Positions 26,359 through 41,029 are shown, numbered from the stretch's first letter. The stretch is 64,000 bases of DNA from Eutrigla gurnardus (GCA_963514095.1 OY741286.1:521111-585110), one strand, 5' to 3'. Translations and numbers: made by a program. Notes: a model not told the origin generated them from the letters alone.

Positions 26359-28193
26359 CGTATATACTGTATCTCTGGGTCTGTATGACGCTGTCCGTGG
26401 TGCTGACGCTCTCATGTTAACGTATATACTGCATCTCTGCGTCTGTACGACGCTGTCCGTGGTGCTGAAGCTCTCATGTTAACGTATATTCTGTATCTCT
26501 GCGTCTGTACGACGCTGTCCGTGGTGCTGAAGCTCTCATGTTAACGTACATACTGTATCTCTGCGTCTGTATGACGCTGTCCGTGGTGCTGACGCTCTCA
26601 TGTTAACGTATATACTGTATCTCTGCGTCTGTACGACGCTGTCCGTGGTGCTGACGCTCTCATGTTAACGTATATAGTGTATCTCTGCGTCTGTATGACG
26701 CTGTCCGTGGTGCTGAAGCTCTCATGTTAACGTATATACTGTAACTCTGCGTCTGTACGACGCTGTCCGTGGTGCTGACGCTCTCATGTTAACGTACATA
26801 CTGTATCTCTGCGTCTGTACGACGCTGTCCGTGGTGCTGACGCTCTCATGTTAACGTATATACTGTATCTCTGCGTCTGTACGACGCTGTCCGTGGTGCT
26901 GAAGCTCTCATGTTAACGTATATACTGTATCTCTGCGTCTGTACGACGCTGTCCGTGGTGCTGACGCTCTCATGTTAACGTATATACTGTATCTCTGCGT
27001 CTGTACGACGCTGTCCGTGGTGCTGAAGCTCTCACGTTAACGTATATACTGTATCTCTGTGTCTGTACGACGCTGTCCGTGGTGCTGACGCTCTCATGTT
27101 AACGTATATACTGTATCTCTGCGTCTGTACGACGCTGTCCGTGGTGCTGACGCTCTCATGTTAACGTATATACTGTATCTCTGCGTCTGTACGACGCTGT
27201 CCGTGGTGCTGACGCTCTCACGTTAACGTATATACTGTATCTCTGTGTCTGTACGACGCTGTCCGTGGTGCTGACGCTCTCATGTTAACGTATATACTGT
27301 ATCTCTGTGTCTGTACGACGCTGTCCGTGGTGCTGACGCTCTCATGTTAACGTATATACTGTATCTCTGCGTCTGTACGACGCTGTCCGTGGTGCTGAAG
27401 CTCTCATGTTAACGTATATACTGTATCTCTGCGTCTGTACGACGCTGTCCGTGGTGCTGACGCTCTCATGTTAACGTACATACTGTATCTCTGCAGTAGA
27501 TTCTCCGTGGTGCTGAAGCTCTCACGTTAACGTATATACTGTATCTCTGTCTGTACGACGCTGTCCGTGGTGCTGACGCTCTCATGTTAACGTATATAGT
27601 GTATCTCTGCGTCTGTACGACGCTGTCCGTGGTGCTGACGCTCTCACGTTAACGTATATACTGTATCTCTGCGTCTGTGCGACGCTGTCCGTGGTGCTGA
27701 CGCTCTCATGTTAACGTATATACTGTATCTCTGCGTCTGTACGACGCTGTCCGTGGTGCTGACGCTCTCATGTTAACGTATATACTGTATCTCTGCGTCT
27801 GTGCGACGCTGTCCGTGGTGCTGACGCTCTCATGTTAACGTACATACTGTATCTCTGCGTCTGTACGACGCTGTCCGTGGTGCTGACGCTCTCATGTTAA
27901 CGTATATACTGTATCTCTGCGTCTGTACGACGCTGTCCGTGGTGCTGACGCTCTCACGTTAACGTATATACTGTATCTCTGCGTCTGTGCGACGCTGTCC
28001 GTGGTGCTGACGCTCTCATGTTAACGTATACTGTATCTCTGCGTCTGTAAGACGCTGTCCGTGGTGCTGACGCTCTCATGTTAACGTATATTCTGTATCT
28101 CTGAGTCTGGATGGCGCTGTCCGTGGTGCTGACGCTCTCATTTTAACGTATATTCTGTATCTCTGAGTCTGGATGGCGCTGTCCGTGGTGCTG
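26359..28193. repeat. 62-base minisatellite, about 30 copies
   Basis: The unit starts CGTATATACTGTATCTCTGC and ends GCTCTCATGTTAA. Copies are highly similar. Variation is concentrated at a few positions, mostly CpG sites: CACGTT/CATGTT, TGCGTC/TGTGTC, TACGAC/TATGAC. One copy near 27490 has lost part of the unit (CTGCAGTAGATTC). The last two copies (28080-28190) are the most diverged. No open frame runs through it. Confidence 0.95.
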
Positions 28194-28195
28194 AT

Positions 28196-29535
28196 ATATT
28201 TACCGTGACAGGTCTATCACCGTATCTGGCATGAACAAGAAGAGAGTTATTCTTTTTTATCAACCTTGGGAACCTTTTTTTAGTGTTTGTATTTCTTTTG
28301 ATGGTGCTAACACTTTTCACCTCACTAAAACACAAGTCTGACTTTTATTTTCATACCAGTTTTCACGTTGAGTCGAGAGTATTTCTGTCCCTCTAGAGGG
28401 GAACATCACCTCACTCACTCGCATACAAGACAGTTGCAATATTTGGATTTGAAACCATTTTTTGTGTGGAACCACTTTATTTTAAATATTTAGTCACAAC
28501 GCTTTTGCTTCGTTTGATGACGGTTCGATCAATATTCTCAAACAGCTGCTCTGCAGACGACAACAGAGAGACTGGTTTTGACTTCTTTTAAACGCAAATG
28601 GAAACAGAAAGTATATCGATATACTCAGAACATTTCCCTGGACGCTCTCAGAGACGTTTGTCCCCGTTAAGTGTCTATTGAGAGATTCCACACGTCATTT
28701 TCCGACCAGGAAAACGGACATGTGATCTTTGTGAAAATGGCTGTACTTCCTCTTCGTAAAGTGGGCAATCAGCTGCTCGTTAGCGGCTCGCTCAGCAGCA
28801 GTGGTCGCTCCTCGCCAGCGTCTGATTGCGAGGAGTTGAATCAGCCTTCGTGGGCTTCGTGACTCGTGGACCATCAGGACGCCATGTCGGCCACAAAACC
28901 CCAAAATGAGCTCCTGGCGCCCGCCTTCTACGTCGGCCCTCCGATAGGTTAGCTAAACACAAGGTCACATGGGAGACGAATCTGATCGGAAGCATTCTGA
29001 CTGTTTATGATCCTTGACGGTAGCAGCGATCGTGAATCTGAAAGACGACAGTGCCATCTAAACACGAAGTAACGTCCGCCTGCTTTCACGTACGCGCTCG
29101 CCTTCGGCCGTCTATCAAACGCCGTCTGGCTCCTAACGACATGCTAATAATCACATGCTAATGAGGCGCTAACGAGGGCTAACAAGCTCTGCAATTACAA
29201 TGGTCGAAAAAATTCCCTCTCCTCTTCGCTGCTGAGGAGGAGGGAGGAGGAGGGAGGGGGAGGGTTGTCAGCCTGACTTGGCTTAAGTAGTTTTCATAAT
29301 GGAGGACGTGAGAGGAGAGACAGTCTTTGTTTTGTTTAATCCCTTATAATGTTCATGAGTCAGACTGTAACACACCCTCCTCTTCCTCCTCCTCTTCATC
29401 CTCCTCTTCTCTTCCTTCTCTTCCTTATTTTGGTGATAATGTGAAAGGACGTGATCTGAAATATTCAGATGAGGCCGAGTGGGAGTGAAGGAGGACGAGA
29501 GGAGAAAATGGGATGAATCTCTCCGTCGTTTACAA
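28196..29535. other. Unique noncoding sequence
   Basis: No supported gene. Small open frames overlap on both strands near 28670-28995 without domains. Confidence 0.45.
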
Positions 29536-31286
29536 TGTTTACTGAGATAATACATCAAGAGAGAAGTAGGACCATTTTCTCATAGACTTCTATACAACCA
29601 GAGAGGAGTCGCCCCCTGGTGGCCAGCAGAGAGAAGTAGGACCATTTTCTCATAGACTTCTATACAACCAGAGAGGAGTCGCCCCCTGGTGGCCAGCAGA
29701 GAGAAGTAGGACATTTTCTCATAGACTTCTATTCAACCAGAGAGGAGTCGCCCCCTGGTGGCCAGCAGAGAGAAGTAGGACATTTTCTCATAGACTTCTA
29801 TACAACCAGAGAGGAGTCGCCCCCTGGTGGCCGGCAGAGAGAAGTAGGACCATTTTCTCATAGACTTCTATACAACCAGAGAGGAGTCGCCCCCTGGTGG
29901 CCGGCAGAGAGAAGTAGGACCATTTTCTCATAGACTTCTATACAACCAGAGAGGAGTCGCCCCCTGGTGGCCAGCAGAGAGAAGTAGGACCATTTTCTCA
30001 TAGACTTCTATACAACCAGAGAGGAGTCGCCCCCTGGTGGCCAGCAGAGAGAAGTAGGACCATTTTCTCATAGACTTCTATACAACCAGAGAGGAGTCGC
30101 CCCCTGGTGGCCAGCAGAGAGAAGTAGGATAATTTTCTCATAGACTTCTATACAACCAGAGAGGAGTCGCCCCCTGGTGGCCAGCAGAGAGAAGTAGGAC
30201 CATTTTCTCACAGACTTTTATACAACCAGAGAGGAGTCGCCCCCTGGTGGCCAGCAGAGAGAAGTAGGACCATTTTCTCATAGACTTCTATACAACCAGA
30301 GAGGAGTCGCCCCCTGGTGGCCAGCAGAGAGAAGTAGGACCATTTTCTCATAGACTTCTATACAACCAGAGAGGAGTCGCCCCCTGGTGGCCAGCAGAGA
30401 GAAGTAGGACATTTTCTCATAGACTTCTATTCAACCAGAGAGGAGTCGCCCCCTGGTGGCCAGCAGAGAGAAGTAGGACATTTTCTCATAGACTTCTATA
30501 CAACCAGAGAGGAGTCGCCCCCTGGTGGCCGGCAGAGAGAAGTAGGACCATTTTCTCATAGACTTCTATACAACCAGAGAGGAGTCGCCCCCTGGTGGCC
30601 AGCAGAGAGAAGTAGGACCATTTTCTCATAGACTTCTATACAACCAGAGAGGAATCGCCCCCTGGTGGCCAGCAGAGAGAAGTAGGACCATTTTCTCATA
30701 GACTTCTATACAACCAGAGAGAGTCGCCCCCTGGTGGCCGGCAGAGAGAAGTAGGACATTTTCTCATAGACTTCTATACAACCAGAGAGGAGTCGCCCCC
30801 TGGTGGTCAGCAGAGAGAAGTAGGACCATTTTCTCATAGACTTCTATACAACCAGAGAGGAGTCGCCCCCTGGTGGCCGGCAGAGAGAAGTAGGACCATT
30901 TTCTCACAGACTTTTATACAACCAGAGAGGAGTCGCCCCCTGGTGGCCAGCAGAGAGAAGTAGGACCATTTTCTCATAGACTTCTATACAACCAGAGAGG
31001 AGTCGCCCCCTGGTGGCCAGCAGAGAGAAGTAGGACCATTTTCTCATAGACTTCTATACAACCAGAGAGGAGTCGCCCCCTGGTGGCCAGCAGAGAGAAG
31101 TAGGACCATTTTCTCATAGACTTCTATACAACCAGAGAGGAGTCGCCCCCTGGTGGCCAGCAGAGAGAAGTAGGACCATTTTCTCATAGACTTCTATACA
31201 ACCAGAGAGGAGTCGCCCCCTGGTGGCCAGCAGAGAGAAGTAGGACCATTTTCTCATAGACTTCTATACAACCAGAGAGGAGTCGG
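29536..31286 (-). repeat. 70-base tandem repeat array 3, 24 motif copies, reverse orientation
   Basis: I count 24 units with CGCCCCCTGGTGG-type motifs plus a truncated 25th ending at 31286. Most are 70 bases and several 69 (GGACATTTT for GGACCATTTT). The left flank 29536-29560 (GTTTACTGAGATAATACATC) is the reverse of the parent element's sequence just right of array 4, so this is an expanded minus-strand insertion. Marker variants recur ten units apart, showing block duplication. Motif variants include GGCCGGCAG (copies 4, 5, 14, 17, 19) and GGTCAG (copy 18). Confidence 0.93.
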
Positions 31287-31354
31287 ATGCTTCTGTGATG
31301 AACGTTGTCATTACTGATAGAAACATTAATCTGGTCCTGTATGGAGGAGGTCAC

Positions 31355-31356
<2 letters not shown>

Positions 31357-31438
<82 letters not shown>
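31357..31438. repeat. (GT)n then (GA)n microsatellite
   Basis: GT run 31357-31427 followed by GAGAGAGAGA. Confidence 0.95.
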
Positions 31439-31439
31439 A

Positions 31440-33293
<1,854 letters not shown>

Positions 33294-33614
33294 CATTGAA
33301 GGCCCTCGGCCTAAAAGATCTTAATAATGTTCAGCACGAGGACGCCTCATTGCCGCCGGCTGTCTTGACTCGCCGCCTGATTAGTGGAGGAGTCGAAGCT
33401 GCAGAGACTTCAGGGGGAACCAGACCGGTCTGGAGGGGTCCGTATGGTCCAAGACCTCCAGGACACTAATTAAGAGAGGAGGAGGAGGAGTGATGGATGC
33501 ACGGCAAGGCCAGGATGAAGGGGGGGTTGATGAATTGAGGGGAGGTCAGCTCCAACGAGGAGGAAATGAATAAGAGGGAAAGAAGGACAGATGGAGGGAG
33601 AGAGGACGTCTGCT

Positions 33615-34312
33615 TGTATAGAAGTCTACTTCTCTCTGCTGGCCACCAGGGGGCGACTCCTCTCTGGTTGTATAGAAGTCTATGAGAAAATGGTCCTACT
33701 TCTCTCTGCTGGCCACCAGGGGGCGACTCCTCTCTGGTTGTATAGAAGTCTATGAGAAAATGGTCCTTCTTCTCTCTGCTGGCCACCAGGGGGCGACTCC
33801 TCTCTGGTTGTATAGAAGTCTATGAGAAAATGGTCCTACTTCTCTCTGCTGGCCACCAGGGGGCGACTCCTCTCTGGTTGTATAGAAGTCTATGAGAAAA
33901 TGGTCCTACTTCTCTCTGCTGGCCACCAGGGGGCGACTCCTCTCTGGTTGTATAGAAGTCTATGAGAAAATGGTCCTACTTCTCTCTTGATGTATTATCT
34001 CAGTAAACATTGTAAACATGAGTTTATGGTCTCAATCTCTAGTTTCAAGTCTTCTTCAATCCAGCATGATGTTCATTTAGTACATTATGGTCCATTTAGA
34101 GTCCACCAGACCAGAAAGCAGGGGATGCTTTAGGGGGTGGGGCTTACCTGCTGATTGACAGGTAGCTACCAATGCTAGTTAGCTACTAAGATGACTTAGC
34201 TGTAAATTTGACCTTGAATTATAGAAGTTATCTTTGTGTTCATCAGATCCGCCCATCGCTCCTTTTGCAGTCCAAATATGGTCACTTCCTTCACTGGTTG
34301 CAAACACATACA
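33615..34312 (+). mobile_element. CTCF-motif element with 70-base array 4 (5 copies) and its right-hand body
   Basis: Five 70-base units carry motifs from about 33637, 33707, 33777, 33847 and 33917. The array runs straight into the element's body: GTATTATCTCAGTAAACATT, a GTTTATGGTCTCAATC segment, the unit CCATTTAGAGTCCACCAGAC with GGGGTGGGGC (34090-34165), then a stretch to about 34312 that is shared in reverse with 3850-3930. This is the most complete view of the parent element. I see no transposase, so it is non-autonomous. Its class is not clear to me because no convincing terminal repeats are visible. Confidence 0.85.
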
Positions 34313-34314
34313 GA

Positions 34315-35200
34315 AGGAACTACAGAAAGAGAAGAGGAGGAGGAGGAGGGTCAAAGCGAGGAGGTCCGATGAAATAAAGCACACAGACGGTAAAAAGACA
34401 AAGTGGGAATGAAGAACAAAGGACATAAAATAAGGAACTTAGCGAGGAAAGCTAGTGGAAGGTGAAGTGTGGTCAATCGGATACCGACACTGAGACTGAA
34501 TTATAGTGCAAAAACTCAAATAAAAGCTGACACGATAATGAAGAACGATGGCGGGGAAATATTGAACGAGCCTGGAAGCGTACGGCGGGTAATCAGGAGG
34601 TCAAAGGGCGTTTAGTGGCGGGGATGGAAGCGAGCGGGAATAAAGAAGTGAACGGAGGTTAAATGCAGCCGTCGCCGCTCCATCTCGCCTTTTAACGTGG
34701 GCATCCATCAGCCGGAGCCCTGACCTCCACACGCCCCCTGCATGTTGTAGCATATATGTGAGGTAAATCATCCTCCGGGGCAGGAAGTCCTCGTGACCTT
34801 GAGCAGAAAGCCTCCATGATGTGACGTGTGATTAACAGCCTTCAGTCTTCATGAACTCGTCGCTGTTGGAGAAACCACCAGTTGCTGTTGAGTGTAGCAC
34901 CAGTGGACTTCATCTAAAACCAGTTAGCGGGACTAACTGGCTGCTAGCCGGCTGTAATGGTAACCGGTGTCCCATTCATTTCCTTTTCTCTCTCCATTTG
35001 GCATCCCATAAGTGACTTCTCCCATATGGACTGGTTCCTGCTTCTTTAAACATCATAAAGCAGAACTCGCCTTTTTCTCCCTGAATGCCTTTCCCTTATT
35101 GTTTATCCTTCTGCTTTATGTATTTTATTTTGAAAAATTCCTATTATTCCTGTTTCTGAAATGGTATTTTAGCTGTTCTGATCAGCACATAAAGGAGAGG
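34315..35200. other. Unique noncoding sequence
   Basis: No supported gene or transposon. Confidence 0.5.
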
Positions 35201-35203
35201 TGC

Positions 35204-35217
35204 TGCCCTCTGGTGGT
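35204..35217 (-). promoter_or_regulatory. Predicted single CTCF-like site
   Basis: The reverse complement reads CCACCAGAGGGCAG, which fits all 14 positions of the core CCASYAGRKGGCRS. It is not in a copy of the 70-base repeat. Binding is a prediction. Confidence 0.45.
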
Positions 35218-36004
35218 GCAGCTTGCATCCGCTTATCTTGCTCGTCTGATTATTTGTGTTTACCAGAATATTTCAGTCGTAAATATTTAATATTCCTTCA
35301 TGCAAACTGTTGTAAACCCGTCAGAAAATGTTCAGATTTAAGAGAAAGAGATTTGTTTTTTTCCCCACTGCTCCTCTTCAACTTGAAGAAAAAGCTTGTA
35401 TGTAAAGGAGGTGTGAGACAGGTGTGAGACAGGTGTGAGACAGGTGGAGGGCAACAGATGAAAGAGAACGAGAGGATGAAGAGAGAGGGAGGGAAGGGAG
35501 GAGGGGGGAGATATATAAATATAGAGCAGGAGGGTGAGAGCAGGATGTGTCACTCCCCCTCAAGTGTCTTCTCCTCCACTTAGAAAGGCAGGGAGACGGG
35601 GGAGGAGGGGGGAGGAGGGGGAGTGTGTCGCTGCCCACTGAAGGGCAAAGAGCACCTTGACAGCTTCTCTCCAGTCATGTCATGTTCCTTGTCTTCCTCC
35701 TCATTTCCTGCCACTTCCTGTCTCTCGGCTCTTCTTCTCTTCTCCAAACCCGGAGAGATCGACTCGCTGCATCCATGCAGAAAACGGGTGCTGGAAATCC
35801 TTGAAAACACTTGAAATAGTGTGGCGTATTCAAGGTTTCAAAGTGCTTGGATTTAGAATAAAGCAACACTTATAAACCCTTTTCAAACGCCGCCGTGGAA
35901 TATTTACAAGAAAGTTCAGAAAGGAGAACATCATCTGCAAAACAGCAAACACTGTTATTAGCCAGCTCAGAGGAAAAAAATAAACAGTTATTAGAATTCT
36001 TCAG

Positions 36005-36005
<1 letters not shown>
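35218..36005. other. Unique noncoding sequence and a diverged dispersed repeat
   Basis: Segment 35797-35873 (CCTTGAAAACACTTG, TTCAAGGTTTCAAAGTGC) matches 37188-37260 and belongs to a dispersed repeat. GTGTGAGACAG is repeated three times near 35410-35445. No supported gene. Confidence 0.5.
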
Positions 36006-36047
<42 letters not shown>

Positions 36048-36172
36048 AATACACACAGAATCCAGCTTAATGCCTTCGGTCTGAGTGGAGGGATCAAAGA
36101 GGATAACAGCTTGTCTTATAGCTCCACATAATCACAGCAAACTAGGGATGATGTTGGTACTGTTACTTAAAG

Positions 36173-36230
<58 letters not shown>

Positions 36231-36388
36231 AAATCAATCTGCTTCTGCCTGCAAAGCCACAGAAAAAGGTGTTTGAAGTTAGTATTAGCATGAAAAACCT
36301 TTAACCTTGCAGCTTGTATGTGAGCAGATAAGCTTTCATGCACAATCTCCATGACACACACACACTGCACACACACACACACATACAC

Positions 36389-36429
<41 letters not shown>

Positions 36430-36447
36430 ACCCACACATACACACCG

Positions 36448-36478
<31 letters not shown>

Positions 36479-36491
36479 ACACACACACACA

Positions 36492-36538
<47 letters not shown>

Positions 36539-36641
36539 ACACACACACACATACACACCCACACACACACACACACACATACACACACACACACACTCAC
36601 ACACCCACACACACACTGCACACACACACACACATACACAC

Positions 36642-36678
<37 letters not shown>

Positions 36679-36692
36679 ACCCACACACACAC
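36006..36692. repeat. CA, GT and long CA microsatellites
   Basis: CA 36006-36044, GT 36174-36230, and an interrupted CA array 36352-36692 with CATA, CCCACA and TGCACA or CGCACA interruptions in recurring order. Confidence 0.93.
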
Positions 36693-37187
36693 TCGCTCGT
36701 TGTTGATTAAGTTATCAGAATAAAAGCCAAGGACTTCCTTGGCCTCACCTTGTGCTGAATGGAAGGAATGTGTTGTGCCTTACATGATGTTTCACTAACG
36801 CCCTGAACCAGATGCAGGATCAGCCAGCAGCAGGTTCATCTGAGACATGCAGGCGGTCAGACACAGAAAGTCCAGCCCAACCTCTTCCTTTATGTTTCAG
36901 CGTCTTGTTGTCCAAACTGTGTAATTTAATTCTGTTGGCAGCGAGCAGAAAAACTGTCCAATATTTCATTTGACCGGCGGCGGCTCTGTTCTGTTATGAG
37001 ACGTGTTTTTAATCTGGCTCGTGTTGTGTGATCGGATCAGCGTTGTGAGTGTGTACTCACAGAAATCCCTGATAAAAGTGGACTAACATTGTCTGACCTC
37101 GGGCGGAATATCTACACGGATATCAGGCCAAGTAGGTGAACACCGCTGGAGACGTGTAGTAACCTCAGGGTCCATACGGCTGCAGGA
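36693..37187. other. Unique noncoding sequence
   Basis: Nothing recognised. Confidence 0.5.
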
Positions 37188-37365
37188 AGTCCTTGAAAAC
37201 ACTCGAATTTTAGTGTGGTGTTTTCAAGGTTTGAAAAGTGCTTGCATTGAGAATACAGTGCTTGAAATGTACGTAAATATGTAGCTGTGAGTGCTGGAAA
37301 AGCATGAAAATGCACCTTGAAATGCTTGAAAAGTGCTTGAATTTGCCTTTGGAAAAGGTGGAGGA
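37188..37365. repeat. Dispersed 'CTTGAAA' repeat
   Basis: Rich in CTTGAAAAGTGCTTGAATTT-type words and shares 75 or so bases with 35797-35873. The family is not identified. Confidence 0.65.
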
Positions 37366-37487
37366 ACCCTGTAACCTGTAAAATGGTAGATCGGCTAACG
37401 AGCTCCCTGATTGGACGAGCTCACAGCCCGTTAAAATGCTCCCAGCCTGGGACTAGCAGCACATCTGGAACGTGGGAGTGTGTGACA

Positions 37488-37668
37488 CACACACACACAC
37501 ACACACACACACGTATGTAAGTAAGCTGCTCACCATCTGGTGTGCTGTACATCGTCCAGTAACAGACCTGTATTTACATTCCAGGGCGGGGATTCTGGGG
37601 ATTCTGGGGGTTCTGGGGATTCTGGGGATTCTGGGGATTCTGGGGGTTCTGGGGGTTCTGGGGATGGC
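37488..37668. repeat. (CA)n run and 9-base GGGGATTCT tandem repeat
   Basis: CA 37488-37512. Then about nine copies of GGGGATTCT or GGGGGTTCT at 37587-37662. Confidence 0.9.
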
Positions 37669-37921
37669 TTTGTCCACACCGTCTCCAGAGGTGTGACCAC
37701 ACATCATGGTACCTTTCCCTCCGTCTGGATCCTGAGGTTCTGTGTAGTCTTGTGTTTCGGGGTAATGAATGTGAGAATCAGAGATGGCGTTTCTTCTCAC
37801 TCCTTTGTGTTTCACTCCTCCAGCATCAGTATTCCTTGGATGACTGACTCCGGCTGATACATGTGTGGGGGCTGATTAATAGCCAAGAGGCCTTTCAGGA
37901 AACATAATGAGTTTCTCCTGC

Positions 37922-37961
<40 letters not shown>

Positions 37962-38349
37962 TGCATGCTTGAGTGGTTATACATTCCTGTTTACGACTGT
38001 GTCATTTTTTTTTACATCACTGCTGGTAGCGATGAATACAAATCTCTGTTTTCATTCCCTCCCGTTTTGACTGAGTGACATTTCTCCTCCGTTCACTCCT
38101 TCGTCTCCTCGTCCACTTCCCTCCTTTTACTTCCCCGGAGCGCTTAAGAATACAAATCGCCCAGCAGGAACTTAAACGCACCAATTAAACATCAATATGT
38201 CTTCTTTAACCGCGGGACCCGAGTCGAGGTGGTTTTCTGGTTCTGCAGAGGGAAAGTAAATCTTCCCGACTAGTCGTTCTGGAAACCACAGGAAACGGTG
38301 GATGACTCTCTGATTCAAACGTACGCTCCGCTGAGACGTTCGCTGGATG
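37669..38349. other. Unique noncoding sequence with a GT run
   Basis: GT run at 37927-37960. No supported gene. Confidence 0.5.
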
Positions 38350-38357
38350 GGGAACGT

Positions 38358-39649
38358 CAGTGGCGTGTCCAGACATTTTTGATAGGGGTGGCACCAGTGG
38401 GGCACTGACATATGCAGGGGTGGCATGAAGTGTGAGCAGGAGCGCCTGCGCAGACATATACACTCATGTATGCACACAAGACAGGATAAACGTTTAGCTT
38501 ATTACCGTTACAGCTTTTAACTACAGGCACAGTAAGTGTAGTGAAATGTAGGTTTCTCACATCTTTCTCGACGACGCTCCAGAAACGTGTTGCTTCCATA
38601 GACAGTTTGTTTCACGTGTAGGTTTGCTCAAACTTCTTCTTCTTCGGGACTTTTTTTTTGCAGGCTACATTCTACTTTAGCGCATCTCTGCTGCCTCTCA
38701 GGTTTGAGAAGGATCCAGGCCCGGAGTGGGTATCACGTGTATGCGTCGCGGGGATTCCCGCAGGTAATTAGATACAAGAACCCAGCCGAACTCTCGGCCC
38801 TGATGCCCCCAGACCATGGTGAAAAGCCCGCGGTCCTCACTAAAACACAGCCCCGTCCAGGTCCACAAGAGTCCACACAGGCGGACTCTCCGTCGAACGC
38901 GAAACGCCAAGACGCGCCGCACGCAAACCAGCCGGGAAACAGACAGCTGAACACGGCCGAACTATGGGCACGTGTGCCCACAAGGCTTTGTGAAAAGCCC
39001 GTGCAGCTCACTTAAGCACCGGCCGGTCCAGGTCCGCGCCACGCCACAATTACGCACAGCGAAGCCGGACTTCTGCTCCGTCCGTACACACGTAAAACAC
39101 TCGGACGCGTTGCGGGGATTCCCGCAGGTAAATAGACACAAGAACCCAGCCGAACTGTCGGGACTATCACCCTCAGAGCTGGCTGAAAAGCCCGCGGACA
39201 TCGGTCAAACACCGGCCCGCCCAGGTCCACAAGAGTCCACACAGGCGGACTCTCCGTCGAACGCGAAACGCCAAGACGCGCCGCACGCAAACCAGCCGGG
39301 AAACAGACAGCTGAACACGGCCGAACTATGGGCACTTGTGCCCACAAGGCTGTGTGAAAATACACGGAATTACAAGGCTTTAGAGAACAGTGCGCTATTG
39401 TATGCTTAACATGTAAAGTTATAATTACATTATTTTAATATAATAGGTCGTGATCTAAAGTGGGCTGGTCTGAGGTATGAAACTCCAGGGCTGAAAATGA
39501 GTCCCACTCGGCCCTGGAAGGAACTGCAACTCTAAACAAGCTTCCAGTTTACATTCAGTGCCGTGAATATTGGGGTGGCACTTGGGGTGGCCAATCAGAT
39601 TTCAGGGGTGGCCCGTGCCACCCTAGGCCACTCCCTGAACACGCCACTG
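38358..39649. mobile_element. hAT-type non-autonomous DNA transposon, 1292 bases
   Basis: The ends are inverted: CAGTGGCGTGTCCAGA at the left, and the complement of ACACGCCACTG at the right. The element is flanked by a perfect 8-base target duplication, GGGAACGT, at 38350-38357 and 39650-39657. An 8-base duplication and CAG-type ends are typical of hAT elements. Inside, about 240 bases starting near 38750 are repeated 364 bases later (near 39114), giving two copies of a GC-rich block. I see no transposase domain, and the small open frames (145 codons at most) have no known motif. Confidence 0.88.
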
Positions 39650-39785
39650 GGGAACGTAGAGCGATCGGTGAGGTTCAGGCAACGGAACTGCTTGGTTCCG
39701 TTAGAAAACCGGTTTAAATCGTATCGTAACAATATAATGTCACAAAACGGAAGTACAGTTCCAATGTAACATAACACTGCACTGT

Positions 39786-40011
39786 TAGCCCCGCCCCCTA
39801 AAGCATCCCCTGCTTTCTAGTCTGCTGGACTCTAAATGGACCTGTCAATCAGCAGGTAGCCCCGCCCCCTAAAGCTTCCCCTGCTTCCTGGTCTGGTGGA
39901 CTCTAAATGGACCATAATGTACTAAATGAACATCATGCTGGATTGAAGAAGACTTGAAACTAGAGATTGAGACATAAACTCATGTTTACAATATTTACTG
40001 AGGTAATACAT
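39786..40011 (-). mobile_element. CTCF-motif element, right-hand body in reverse
   Basis: Two reverse copies of the 72-base right-hand unit (CCCCGCCCCCTAAAGC at 39789 and 39861) are followed by the complement of the body down to TTTACTGAGGTAATACATG. It lacks the CTCF-like unit: the copy ends where that unit would begin. Confidence 0.88.
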
Positions 40012-40794
40012 GTCGCTGTCTGACTCACACAGACGGAGGGATTATGTGGATTCACTGCTCCGTGTTTGTGGCCTTTATATCCGCCAGCAGAGGATCAACT
40101 CTTTAAACACATTAAACCTCCCGTACCTCCACTACATTACACACTTCATCTCTTGTTGCAAGTTCCGGGAATTCCAGCTCAATTAAATTCCAGCAATGTC
40201 CTTAATGGTAATATTTTCTAGATATAGTGAATATATTGAAGTATTGTGATGATGTCACATTGTGAACTCATTAACTGTCTCCCGCCTGTTCCTCCAGTTC
40301 ATCTCTAGTCGTAGTAGTAAGTCGTAGTAGTAAGTAGTAGTAATCGACTGTTCTCATTAATAGACAGAGAGAGGAGATGAAGAGAAATGTTTCTCTCTCA
40401 GAAACCCAATGAGACCACAGTGACATCAGTGTAGTATTTTGGTATCTAGAACGTATATCTGCTGCTAATGATGCTCCACTGATGTTTTCCATACCCTGTA
40501 TGAGTGTAGATTGATGTATAAGCTGGTAGAACAATAGAATGAAAGCATTATTCTTCCTCGTCCTGGCTCCGTCCCTGATGTTCCCGGCGCTCCATCTGTT
40601 CAGTCCATTAGGTGGCCTCATGGCTTGGTGCCTCGGCTGAGGATCATGACCCCGGTGCAATCCCGACTCCGCTGTCGGAGGGCACAAAGTACATTTATAT
40701 ATGTGTAATTTCATATGGTGTAACGATGACTCAGCAGGACACTTTCTGTAAACATGTATCACCTTCGGGAGGCGTTTTAGATGATGTTACTCTG
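40012..40794. other. Unique noncoding sequence
   Basis: Contains a short GTAGTAGTAA repeat at 40309-40345. No supported gene. Confidence 0.5.
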
Positions 40795-40915
40795 AAAGGT
40801 ATCAAGTACAGACGAGCTGCACTCAAGTAGAAGTACAGATACTTGTCTTCAAAAAGTAGAAGTACTGATTCAACTACTTTACTCAAGTAGAAGTAAAAAA
40901 GTACAGAGATGTACT
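40795..40915. repeat. Dispersed 'ACTCAAGTAGAAGTA' repeat
   Basis: ACTCAAGTAGAAGTA occurs twice within the segment among AAGTACAGA words, a pattern I know as dispersed in fish genomes. The boundaries are approximate. Confidence 0.55.
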
Positions 40916-41029
40916 GCGTGATGAAAAGAACCAAAGATCCCGCTGTGTGTGTGGTTGGAGGAGCCGCTGTGGTTTAAGTTGTTTTTCTCTTTTTATCTGA
41001 AGTGTCTTTCCCCCTCTTTTATTCCGTAG

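Noticed and set aside
29561..31286. CRISPR-like regular array
   Set aside because: Units are contiguous 70-base copies without variable spacers, and the genome is a vertebrate's.
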